Of a stretch of DNA of 64,000 bases, positions 34,113-44,991 are shown in pieces; the first letter of the stretch is position 1; each line of letters begins with the position of its first letter. The position numbers and the translations under genes were made by a program. The notes below the pieces were generated by a model. The model was not told the DNA's origin and searched no databases. It saw only the letters and a list, made by a program, of their open reading frames with translations. This DNA comes from Icerya purchasi (Eukaryota > Arthropoda > Insecta > Hemiptera > Monophlebidae): NCBI GenBank assembly GCA_039619475.1, contig CM077116.1, positions 369,858,294 to 369,922,293 of the forward strand, given 5' to 3'.

Positions 34113-34432
34113 GGAAAATGTATCAACCGTAATAATTATTCGTGAAATTAGCCGCTGCGACGAAATTTCAGAAGTGTTTCCTGCGGCAATCCTCCGCTCC
34201 TTAGATATCTTCTAAAATTCTTATGGAAGAGTCGATTTCAATTGATCATTCTTCGCTAAATAGTAATGTTTTTTTTTTTTTTCATGGTAAATCAAAACAA
34301 TGTTCGAAACCGATAAATTTAATGTACAGTTTTCATTACAATTTCTAACTTCAATTACTTGCTTCTGTAATGGAAAGTACGTGATTTCTAAATGCAAAAA
34401 TATCATAAAATTTTGTTAAAAATGGCATACTG

Positions 34433-34469
<37 letters not shown>

Positions 34470-34819
34470 CGCTGAAACTGGTTAAACACACTTTATCGCT
34501 GCTTTGTAAGTGGCTTTAAGATTATTATAATTTTCACTTGAACGATTTTTTACTTCTTCTTACCTATGACAATTATTTCCATTTACTTTAATAAAAACGC
34601 ATTTTAGGAACATTTTCACTTTAATTATCACTGTCGTACAAGTAGCTTTTAAGACTTCGTTAATTTCCCGTTATCCTTACTGACGGAGAGAGGATATCGA
34701 AGTGATGAAACTATATACTGGCAGTGTGCAGTATTTTTCTAACTAACCGTTACCTCAAAAAAAGGCCATGTTAAAGTAAAAATATGTTTCGTTGGTAAAG
34801 TAAACAATGTAATAATAAC

Positions 34820-34873
<54 letters not shown>

Positions 34874-37800
34874 CATAATCATAATCATAATCATAATAAT
34901 GAAAAAGAAGCAACAGAGAAATGGCATACGAAAATCATGATAAAATAATAAGGGGTATCCGAGTAAGCAAAATTTTTAGGCGTCCCGAGGTAGGAAATTC
35001 GGAAATAAAATGAGGTCGAACGGGGTTAACTGGAAAGAAATAGACGTTTACACGCTAAAGGAAAGGGAACGTTGCTGAAGATTGACATATCGGAAGGCTC
35101 AGTGTTCCGGCATTTGCCCAAGAGACGCCGCTGAAATTTTCCTTTCAGCCTACATCAGACGTCGAACGTTCAGCGTTGATTAGAATTTGTTTTTAAGAAA
35201 GTAGCGGTAAAAAAATTGTCTGGCCCCGTTATAAGCGCAACCGATCGCGTTCCAGAGGCTTCTATAAAAATGATAAAAATAAAAAGGAGACCGATTTTTT
35301 CTTTCGTCGTCACGTAATGCACTGCACACGGAAGGCAAATCTTGCACCCATATTTAATAAAAATTGCGCCGCCATATACGACCCTTGAAAACTAGCTACT
35401 CCTCTTCCATTAGGGTCTACACATGTTCAACCGATCTTTAAACGTTAGACATTTCTATCCTAGCCTTATGTATTTTTCAAACGTAAAGTTCAATATTCTT
35501 CCAAAAACCTTCGAATCCTTCCTACGGATCAATTACCGGGTCTAAGCCACTCCAGCAACTTTCCTTTTCAAAACCCTCCATTGATAGGAGACCGTCATTA
35601 TTGATTCTGGTCATTTGGTTCATGTACCCTATTTAAAAAACCGAAATGTCTTAGAAATTTTCATTGAGACCTTCATTCTTTTTTACATACACTCCAGCAG
35701 CTTTCGCTTAGCAATACGTTACCGGGAGAAATTTCAGCTCTAAATCGTCGGATAAGCCAATGTTCTTAAAATAACGCCGTCCTCTTCAGCGCCCTCTGAA
35801 ATACTGTAATTTTTGACGTTGAATTTTTTTCTATTACATATAGAATAAACCATCCGAACAACAACTAGTTGCGCTTCGAGACTATTCCGAGCAGCCTCCT
35901 ACGCAGTCGCTATAAAGTCTCTAATAGACGGTTAGTTGTGGTGACTCGCCGCTTTGAAACTTGTAACTTAAAACGCTACTAAATTATGCAACTTTGGACT
36001 TCACGAGTGCCTTCTAGAGCTTCTGACACGGAGAAAGTATTGGTGGTGTATCCGATTCTTCTGCCTCTGCGCATTCAATTTAACCAAACTTTTTACCGAA
36101 TAATATTAAACAAACTCGTCGAAAAAGATTGCCTGCTCCCGTTTATCTTTCACGGGATACCGGGGCGCAAATGAACACGTGTTTTCTAACGAAACGTTCA
36201 TTTCGGGGTTTATTTGTCTCCAGGGATACTATAGCGGCGCCGTGAAATGTATGTTATTTATTATAATAACTCGGGTTAAAGATTATTGTTATAATCAAGT
36301 GGCAAAACGGAGAATCAACTCTTTTTTTGTTAGCGAATTATATTGCAATAGTAAAATTATCTAGGAAAAGATAAAATTAAATAAATATAAAAAAGCGTAA
36401 ATCTCGGGGTGCGAGATGCCCGTATAGTTGAATGACGAGTCTGCCCCGGTCGTCCAACCCTGCAGTTTCCCTAGCGCAGGATAGGACGATATTCGGCAAG
36501 ATTAATAAATCGATAGATTTTCCGGGAACTTCGCGGTTATCTAACTGAATATCGCAACAACGTGAAAACGAAAGCTGCAAACGGTGTATTGCTACGGATT
36601 CGAGACGTACGCTACTATTATTATTTGACCGTCGACGAAAAACATCCGGTCCAACTCTGGAAATCAACCGACTTATTTGTAGCTCCATCACTTCTTCGGC
36701 TATGGCATTTTTCATCCGATTCTTCTTCTACCCTCTCGCTACCAAGATTGACCGATGTCTATTTTCTACGCTGATGTAAGATCGCGCGCATCCGTCCTTA
36801 TGTATACACTTGTTAGCGCGTAGACAAACTGCAACGCCGCACTCCTCTCGCTCATCATCGTGTTCGAACTTACACGGAGCATTTTAGGAGCATCTCGTTT
36901 CGCAATCTCGACCGGCAAATGTTCAAAATAGAGCTTGATTGTACATTCGTGAGACTCGGTTGTTTCCCGCTGATTCTGCATCAGTGGACGCTGACACATG
37001 CTCTGCTTAGCGAAGCTGTTACGAAAATCCCTCTACGCATATATATTTTAATATTTTCATCTAGTATTCGGTGTGTTCCGTTGCTATACTAAAGTCTTTG
37101 CGCCGTTCAAATTAAAACTCAGTACGGAAGAGAACGCAAAATAAGCATTATAAAATAGCCAAATGGAAAAATTAATCGCAAATTTCTCAGTTTCGCGTAA
37201 AAACCCTGAAACAAGAAAGTGTTTTTGAGTTTGAAGAGGCTTTCCCTGATTTCCGTCATCTCCGTTGACATCGGATTTTGAATCTTTCGAATTTCGCTTT
37301 TACAGTCGTTCTACTATTCGAATTGGCGAGATGCATCTTGATAGTGTTTACTTTCGCGCGGTAAGATTTACAGTATTCGAGCAAAAAAGAACGAACCTAT
37401 TCAGCTGAGGACGAGAAAATGATTCTATAATTCTTATAGAAAACAATCGGTTTGGACTCTGTCCGTTATTTTCATTCACGGTTTACGTACCGATTTATAA
37501 TACAAACTTCAAGATTTACTTTAAATTGCTGGAACTTCCGTGTCCAGCGCGAAATGGTGACGCAAAAAAAAAAAAACACTTCTTGACCCAATCCCAAAAA
37601 AACATGCCCATTTTTTTCTAATTTCCGCATGCGAACAACTCGCATCATGCAACACATCTAAAATGACATTCCGGAACGGATAAACATTTCAGTTCGTTTT
37701 AAAAAGTGTCCTACAAATATCGTATTTAATTTATATACATATATATTATATATGTATATATGTGTATCAAATCATAACTTAGCGTGCAAGTGTTACTCGA

Positions 37801-38219
37801 TTCAGTTCGAAAGACGCGTTGCATGATTTAAGATTTGCGCTCGCAGAACGAAAATTCGACAGCGGTTTTTCAGTGTTGCTACGATTTGTAACATATAATT
37901 TCCTTAGAAGTGATATTTAAAAGGATTTCCGGTGTCGCCCGGAGCATGACGCGAAAAGGCGTGACGCGAAATATTAGCCTGACACAGGAAACTCCGAACG
38001 AGGTTAAACACAAAGCCTATCCGTTTACAACTTCGTTTTCGTAAGAAATAACGAAATGAAGAAATACTTTAATCCCGTATGCAGGGCCCAAAATATACAG
38101 GTAATTCGCTTTCCTTTTATTATTACTACGAAATAACTATCGAGTAAATTTACCTCAGACGAAAAATGAAAAAAACCGCCAAACACTGTTTTCGTATCGA
38201 CGAGCAAGCTTTTTTTTTT
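34113..38219. other. AT-rich, apparently non-coding
   Basis: No supported gene. It contains (TA)n at 34437-34465, (AAT)n at 34811-34900 and a TATACATATATAT/ATATATGTATATA palindrome near 37734-37762. ORFs near 36377-36999 on both strands overlap and show no domain. Confidence 0.5.
34811..34900. repeat. (AAT)n microsatellite grading into AATCAT
   Basis: About 20 AAT units followed by four ATAATC units. Confidence 0.95.
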
Positions 38220-39060
38220 TAAAATTTACGAAACAGTTCGCGGGCGAAGGCAAATGGCGAGGAAATGACCAGACGGGGGAGAGGACAAACCAAATCCGCA
38301 ACGACAAGTAGTTCAGGTGAGAAAGAGATCAAAATTCGATTAAAAGTCGGGCGCTTTAGTGTGTTCGGCCGTTGCAGCGAAACTCGCGGTATAGTACCGA
38401 CATTTCGAATGCACAATCGACGATGGCGCAGAATCCTTGGTGCGTGACGTTTTATTAGTTGACTGCAGCGGACGGACGGGCGAGAGAACGAAAGTGATAG
38501 CGCGTTAATTAGAGTTTCTTGTAGACAGATAATCGTGTGCGGCCCTTCCAAGAGGTCGCCGACATCATCGGATGTTCATGCAGCAGATAAAGTTTACCAG
38601 AAGAGGACACAATAGTAGCACGGGAGATGTTCGACGCTGCGGCTGTAATCGTATGGAAAAAGCGGAAGAATGTCTTCTTCACGATGCCGCATTTAGACAG
38701 CGACAGCGGGACGCGGGATTTGCCAAGTTTTGCAGCGGCCACAAAGTAAACATTTAGCGGTGTTGCAGAAGACGCCGTTGGAAAAGAATCGCAGACGGAA
38801 AACCGAACTTGTGTCAGAGGTTGGCCTGCAGATGACGAAGGCACAATTGGCCGAACGAACGGTGGTCGGGCTGCACGAATATTTCCAGCAAAGCCGTCGC
38901 ACGCCATCTTGCACACGGTGGCACATCGGAGCGGGCCGTGCCTCGCGATTCTTAATCGCGCCTCCGGACGACCGCGGCCAGATTAATTGCTGGCAATCTT
39001 ACCAGCAACCGCCACGCTGCGAGCGTAACATTTAATTAATCAAAGCAGGCGCTATTCTCT
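38220..39060. other. GC-richer island, possibly an exon, UTR or regulatory DNA of a host gene
   Basis: By eye this is clearly richer in G, C and CpG than its surroundings. Several frames of 60-135 codons run through it on both strands (for example 38509-38916 minus and 38730-39035 plus), as expected when stop codons are rare in GC-rich DNA. None shows a known domain, a convincing start or splice-site support, so no gene is called. Confidence 0.3.
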
Positions 39061-40091
39061 GTCAAGCAGCTCGACCGGCCGTCTCAGATCCGCAGTTCCA
39101 TCTGTTTTTCATCTCGTAAAGTCTCTTTTATCATTCGTTTCGTTGCGCCCGTTCCTTCTATTCCTTCTCCACCGTCTGCATCTACGTTACTTTCGGTCGA
39201 GTCGCAAGCTGCCACTAAAGCGACATGGACGTTTCCGAATCGTAAATTCGGTATTTAAAAAGACGAAAACGAACAAGAAGAAAAAGAAGAAGAAGAAGAA
39301 GAAGCGTGAAAATGTCGTGTCCTATTTCTACGATTTCGTGTTTGCCCTCGAAGCAACTATGACCGCGTTTTTTTCACACCGTTACACCTTCGTCCTTTCG
39401 TCGACTGAACCGCACGCTAATTGGCGGCGAGGCGAGGAATAATTAATTGACGATCATCTCCAACTGCCCTTTCGAGTTAGTAAGACGAGACGGAACTGTA
39501 AAATTTCATCAACGGCGGCGCGCTCTTAAATTACAATTGGAAGTAATAATAAAATTGATTACTAAAAGTTCTCCTGCGAGGGCTTTTTTATCGGTATTGT
39601 CAATGAGCGACCATCGTTCCATCGATGTCTTACAGCATTTACACAATGATATCTCATAATGGAATGGTGATGATGATCATCATCATTATCATCATCTCGG
39701 TGTGGTGGAAATTTTTTTTTGTCTTTTTTTTTGTTTGTTTTTTTTAATTTTTCGCTCAGCGCAGTATTAATTTTCGAATATTTCCACATGGTGTCGCGAA
39801 AAAAGCGCACGGTGAATTAAGCGCACACAAGGAAATAATATTCCGGGCATACTTTAGACTCTGTAGGGAAGATTAATTTTTCTTAATTTTCAAGCTGGAA
39901 TATAATATCTGATTACCATCAGGCTTAATCCCGGCCAAATGATTACTAGTAGTTCATCATTTAGGCGTGTTTAAAATCAGCATTATAGCTTCGTCAATGT
40001 TGAGATTACAGTTTTAAATTAGCAGTAGCAACCCTTGTTGACGACATCGCGACCATGTTAAAGTGGTCTACTAGTTTATAATGAGATTTTA
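39061..40091. other. Mixed sequence, no gene seen
   Basis: It includes an AAGAAG-rich purine run near 39270-39305, an ATG/ATC trinucleotide patch near 39665-39698 and T runs near 39711-39745. ORFs crossing these are low in complexity. Confidence 0.45.
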
Positions 40092-40455
40092 AAGCCAATT
40101 TGGCGTTACAGCTGCCCGATATGGAGCTGTTCTAAAAAAAGTAACATAGCAATCATACAATGGATGACCCAGAACAAAATGCTCCGGGTGGCTGTAAAAG
40201 CCCGCCGTGGTACATTAAAAATTTAATAACGCTTCATAAAGATCTCGGAATAAAGTGTGTTCAAGAAGTAATATACTCGACGACGCAAAAGAGTATGCCT
40301 ACCGATTAGAAACGCAGCCGAATAAGATAGCAATTGGGTTGCTGGACAATTCACTAGAAGTTCGACGGCTTGATAGAATCAAGTCGATGGATCCAGTCGG
40401 AATTAAAGGTTCTAATAAAACTTTTTTTTTTTTAGCACCTACTATCGCTGAGTAG
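40092..40455 (+). pseudogene. Decayed Jockey-like LINE ORF2 C-terminus
   Basis: Three reading frames in succession carry Jockey-type end blocks: KPIWRYSCPIWSCSKKSNIA near 40092-40150, then QNKMLRVAVKA near 40172-40204 and PWYIKNLITLHKDLGIKCVQ near 40206-40265. In the 40255 frame come YAYRLETQPNKIAIGLLDNS and LEVRRLDRIKSMDP. The order matches the ending of Jockey-clade ORF2 proteins, but at least two frameshifts separate the blocks. No reverse transcriptase motifs remain. It is clearly older than the Jockey-like fragment at 18639. Confidence 0.65.
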
Positions 40456-41219
40456 GCTGCTATTCACAAGCTATGTGCACAAGATATTAAAAATAATTGC
40501 TAACGTAGCTATCATCGGCTGGGGGCAATTTAGCGCTATTAAAGAATTTTAAAAAAAAATCAAAAAAAATCTGTACGTACACGATAGTATGTCGAACGAA
40601 AGACGAACGCATTATTTATTAAATGTGAAACTCGGCGACAGTCAAGTAATTCGGAAAGTAAAGCAAAAGCGAATAAAGCTAATTTATACGGTCCACCAGA
40701 TAGAATGGCATAGAACAATACTTTTTATTACAGCTTCTGCATAAAAAAAAATTCGCATCTTACAATTAAATAAACGATAAAATTGAAAAAACCAAAAATA
40801 AGTTCAAAGTAAAATGTGTTAGAACAACATGAAGAATAGACTACACGTGTAAAATTTATCCTTCTTATTAAAATCGACGGCAGTCTGTTATTTCATTTAG
40901 AAATAAATAAATTTTATTCTTATTTTTATTTTTTAATATTTAATAAATCTAACGCGCGAATACCCTTTTGGGCACTACGTAATTAAAATACGTATTTCCG
41001 ATCCTTGAATGCTTGTTTACTAATAACTATCGGTATAATAATAAATCGATTTCTACATCGTACAACATTTTCCAAAACTATTATATGTAATTGTATGCCC
41101 ATGATATAAAGGGAATTCTTCACAAGCAATTAGCAAACATTCGCAAGAAACTGTCGTCTACTCGGTCAATTAAATTAACTTTTTGCGAAAACATTTTTTC
41201 AAATATTATAAGTATTTAT

Positions 41220-41228
<9 letters not shown>
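40456..41228. other. AT-rich, no gene seen
   Basis: Unique AT-rich sequence with A runs, leading into a (TA)n tract. Confidence 0.45.

Positions 41229-41278
<50 letters not shown>
41229..41278. repeat. (TA)n microsatellite at the left edge of the hairpin-ended repeat
   Basis: About 24 TA dinucleotides directly before repeat copy A. Confidence 0.95.
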
Positions 41279-41282
<4 letters not shown>

Positions 41283-41283
<1 letters not shown>

Positions 41284-41555
41284 TAATTACAACGTAATTC
41301 TTAGGCTACCCCTCATTAGAAAAAATGTCCCAAAAAAATGTCTTAATTTTATGTAACGCAAAATGTCCCAATTTTATGCAACGTTTGTTATATTTTACAG
41401 GAATTTTGTGATTTATTTTATTATATTCATATGTACCGATTTAAAATTACGTTGTAAATTTCAATAATTTTATACAAAGTATAGAAGAGAAAGAGATAGA
41501 AATGTAAGCAAGATGGGTCAAGGGGCACAGCCCCTTGCGAGGCCAAAATGACCGA
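41283..41555 (+). repeat. Dispersed repeat copy A with terminal GC hairpin
   Basis: About 270 bp that matches 44737-44967 with roughly 85-90% identity by eye. It starts with TTAATTACAACGTAATTCTT and ends with the stem CAAGGGGC (41519-41526), loop ACA and stem GCCCCTTG (41530-41537), then CGAGGCCAAAAT. It carries an internal small duplication of AATTTTATG(T/C)AACG. It has no coding capacity. The terminal hairpin, and the tandem repeats in copy B, recall non-autonomous Helitron-like elements, but no CTRR end follows the hairpin, so the class is uncertain. Confidence 0.75.
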
Positions 41556-43849
41556 GTTTATATATATATGTATGTGTTTTTGATTGACTTTCCCGTTTAC
41601 ATTGTACTAATATGAATGATGGACCAGTTTCATCGATAGACAAAGTCGTCTGTATCCTGCACGACAAAAGAAAGACATACTGAACTGCGACAAAAAGAGG
41701 GCTGACATCATATCCGGACAGGCGAAAGAAAAAGAAGTTGGAGAAGCAAAGAAAAAGAAAAAACCTAAAAAGAAAAGCCTCGGTAGTGGAAGGAGGTAAA
41801 CATTTGAAAAGAATGTGCTCGAAGCGCGAACAGAAAAGAACGCGCCGAGGTGAAGCAAGTTAAGCTTTGCTGAATAGCCCTGCGTTTATTCCATTTCCGA
41901 TGAAATCAGTAGAGTGCGAAGACCGAATCGGTAGAAATTGACGGTTTCATAAATGATACGGCGGCAGTTAATGAAAAGTGATCGTGATCATTCGTAAAAT
42001 TGTGTTTTTAATACTTTTAAAATGAAAAAGTTTATACATGAAATAATTATAATTTCGAATTAATTAAATATTGCCGACTTGTTTCGGATATTAATCATGG
42101 CTTTATATGAAATAAAGTAAAGAAACAAAACGTACACAAATAGTCAACTACTTATAGTATCGCAATAAAATCGAACTATATGCAATTGCACGGGCACGTC
42201 TAGTAAGAATAAATCTGTCCGCTTGCCGTTCTCTTTACTTGTTTCTCTGGCTTCTTACCTTGATGAAGAGAATCCATCTTTGAGTAGAACGTATGATGCG
42301 ATGCTGAAGCGCGTATTTTGCAATGACCATCGTAATCCGTCGCCTAATTTCGCAATCGTATATAAATAATGGAATTCGAATTTACGACACTCTCTCTCAA
42401 TAACTGGAACAATGTGTAGCACTGCTAGCGGAGGAGCAGGTACACGATATTTTATTCAGAAACTTGACGTAATAAAAGTAGATCTTGAGAATGAAATATG
42501 CATGCTGAAATAGACGAAACGAACACGGAAATTAGCTAATGGCAGGCTAAAGTTTTTAGGAGTTGCACTGGGGCTGGCCCCAAGTGGCACGGGATAACGA
42601 CAGTGAAATAGGACTTTAACGCTTACTGGCGGCGCAGTTGTAAAAGAGAAGATGCTGACGAAAGACAACGAAATGAGTAATGTAGTTTTTCGCGGATGAG
42701 AGAGGACCGCCGACGTTGATGCGGATAGGCTGCCGGCTTAAATATTAATCGGACTGCTTGTCGACTGTCCGGTGCACATTTCGGTAAATTTATAATTTTC
42801 CAAATGTCGTTCAAAAACACCGGACAGACCGCCACACGGTAAAAACCTTTCCCGTTATTAAATATAAACGGTGACAACGCGGGCCACCAGTTCGGCTCCA
42901 GTCGATGAAACGGACAGCAATCGAATCGGACGTATGCGTTGTTAACTTTCGGGGAATAACGAAAATTACCGCTGCCAAATTGACGACCGCACGACACCGA
43001 AAACGTTAATAATAGATTACCACCGGCTTGCATTAATGACGAAACAGAAGAAAAAAAAACAACAACAAAACCTAACCGCCGTATTAAGCGGTCAAATTTA
43101 ATTATAACTGCGGTCGCCGGATAATTTAATTAAATGTAATAGACAGCAGCGCTTGTTAATTAGTTAATAAAACTTAAAGACGTTGTAACGTTTGCTTGTT
43201 TACGATTAAGTCCTCAGGGATGCATCGCCGCGTAATCTACAGCCGACATGCAATCCCGGTTTATTTGGAATATTATTCGCTTATTTAAATTACGATTATT
43301 ACTCCCGTTATTATTACTGATATTTTTAAATTAAATCTAGATGAAAAGTTTTCCCACTTTGAAAATGGTGCGTAAATATTTCAAACGGAAAGCTAAGACA
43401 CAGCACTTTTCATGTTCAGTAATGCTTTCATTACTGAGTGATTACAATAATATTTTAGATAAGTGCAACGTGACATGTAGGATTGACATAATTTTAAAGA
43501 TTTTAGTCGACTGCTGCTGGGCACTCTATAAACTAAACTACAACTTTACTTCTCCGTTCACGTATCTACTGAGCTTATATATTGCTGAGACTGTACCGTT
43601 TGTTTAAAGTACATTTAATACTCTTGTCTTTTCAAATTTTTTATGTAACTACTTGCCAGCTGAAGTTTTTGGGGAACTGGAAAGGTATTATGTGTATATC
43701 GGTTTGAGTAGGTGTGTGTGTGTATGACTGAGTTTGGAATGTAGATGCAATTGTAAGTTTTGAGGGATACACGTCGGCATATTATAATACTGTAAGTTTG
43801 TTCGGTCATATTGTTTTGATCTGCCAACGTGTGGGTTTTTTGTGTGAGT
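41556..43849. other. AT-rich, apparently non-coding
   Basis: ORFs at 41607-41858 and 42623-43033 (both minus) show no family motif. The stretch near 43080-43330 is rich in TTAATTA/AATTAA words, which could be homeodomain-type binding sites or simply base composition. Confidence 0.45.
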
Positions 43850-43950
43850 TTGTTTCAGATAGATTAATGATTTATATACACCTATAAGTGTAAAAAAACT
43901 ATAATTGGCCGAAAGGCTGTGTTACATTGTTGCAAATAAATAAATAAATA
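43850..43950 (+). mobile_element. Possible LINE 3' end
   Basis: The word TTGGCCGAAAGGCTGTGTTA sits just before (AAAT)n at about 43935-43949. A small GC stem followed by a short tandem repeat tail is a common ending of insect LINEs. The preceding ~230 bp is G/T-rich like a 3' untranslated region, but no coding part is recognisable. Confidence 0.35.
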
Positions 43951-44499
43951 TACACGCAATAAACACACATTAAAAAATATATTTACAAGTAAAATATGAA
44001 AGATTCAAATTTCATAAACAAATATGGATAACACGGATATATCGCTCTGCTGTAGCTGAGTTGATCGAAATTTCTCGCAAGCTGTACGTTGATACTCCAG
44101 ACTGGGCTCGCGGTGAATAGTTACTTTAATTTAAGGAAAAATTTAATGAATTCGATTTTATTATCGACATAACCTGATCGCTCGGCCGCTAATGTATCGT
44201 GAATCATTTCGAATATAAATATCGGGTGAATAACTGGACGAATGCTACTCATCTTCCATATTTTTTTTAATTATTTTTTTTCTTTTTCCCCTACACCCGA
44301 TACCGACGCATAAATTAATTTATTTGCCGGCATCCATCGAAGGCGACGATAATCTCGATCCGTCAACCCCTGGCTGGCAACTAATTCTCATGCGCTCCTA
44401 TACTCACTACTTCAGCAAGCTTTAATTTTATTATTTTTATTTTATTTATGAACTTCTTTATTTCCTGTCAATGCCCAACAATATATATATATATATATT
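43951..44499. other. AT-rich, no gene seen
   Basis: No coding or repeat signal beyond a short (TA)n at 44481-44499 abutting repeat copy B. Confidence 0.45.
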
Positions 44500-44967
44500 G
44501 ATTAAAACATAATTCTTAGGCTACGTCATTTGAAAAAAAGGTCGCAATTTTATGTAACGTTTGTTATATTTCAGTTTTTACCGACACTTTATATGTGTAT
44601 TAACTATAACGTAATTCTTAGGCCACTTCCCTATTAGAAAATATATTAATTACAACATGATTCTTAGGCTACCCCCTATTAGAAAATATATTAATTACAA
44701 CGTAATTCTTAGGCCACCCCCCCTATTAGAAAATACATTAATTACAACGTAATTCTTGGACTATCCCCCATTAGAAAAAAGGTCCCAATTTTATGTAACG
44801 TTTGTTATATTTTATAGGAATTTTGTGATTTATTTTATTATATTCATATGGATCGATTTAGAATTACATTGTAAATTTCAAATTATTTTATACAAAGTAT
44901 AGAAGAGAAAGAGACAGAAATATAAGCAAAAGGCGGTCAAGGGGCACAGCCCCTTGCGAGGCCAAAA
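44500..44967 (+). repeat. Dispersed repeat copy B: 45-47-bp tandem units plus terminal GC hairpin
   Basis: The left part contains four tandem units beginning ATTAA(T/C)TA and including AATTCTTAGGC at 44599-44644, 44645-44689, 44690-44736 and from 44737. A more diverged unit is near 44500. The right part (44737-44967) is the same sequence as copy A, ending with stem CAAGGGGC (44938-44945), loop ACA and stem GCCCCTTG (44949-44956), then CGAGGCCAAAAT. A (TA)n tract follows. There is no ORF. The mobile nature is inferred from dispersal. Confidence 0.75.
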
Positions 44968-44991
44968 TATATACATATATATATATATATG

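Noticed and set aside
38509..38916. 135-codon minus-strand ORF in the GC-rich island
   Set aside because: Opposite-strand and shifted frames are open over the same bases, as GC-rich DNA allows, and the peptide has no recognisable domain.
42623..43033. 136-codon minus-strand ORF
   Set aside because: No family motif, no low-complexity or membrane signature and no context; treated as chance.
43080..43330. Cluster of TTAATTA-type words as a homeodomain-bound enhancer
   Set aside because: In AT-rich DNA these words are expected by chance; nothing else supports a regulatory role.
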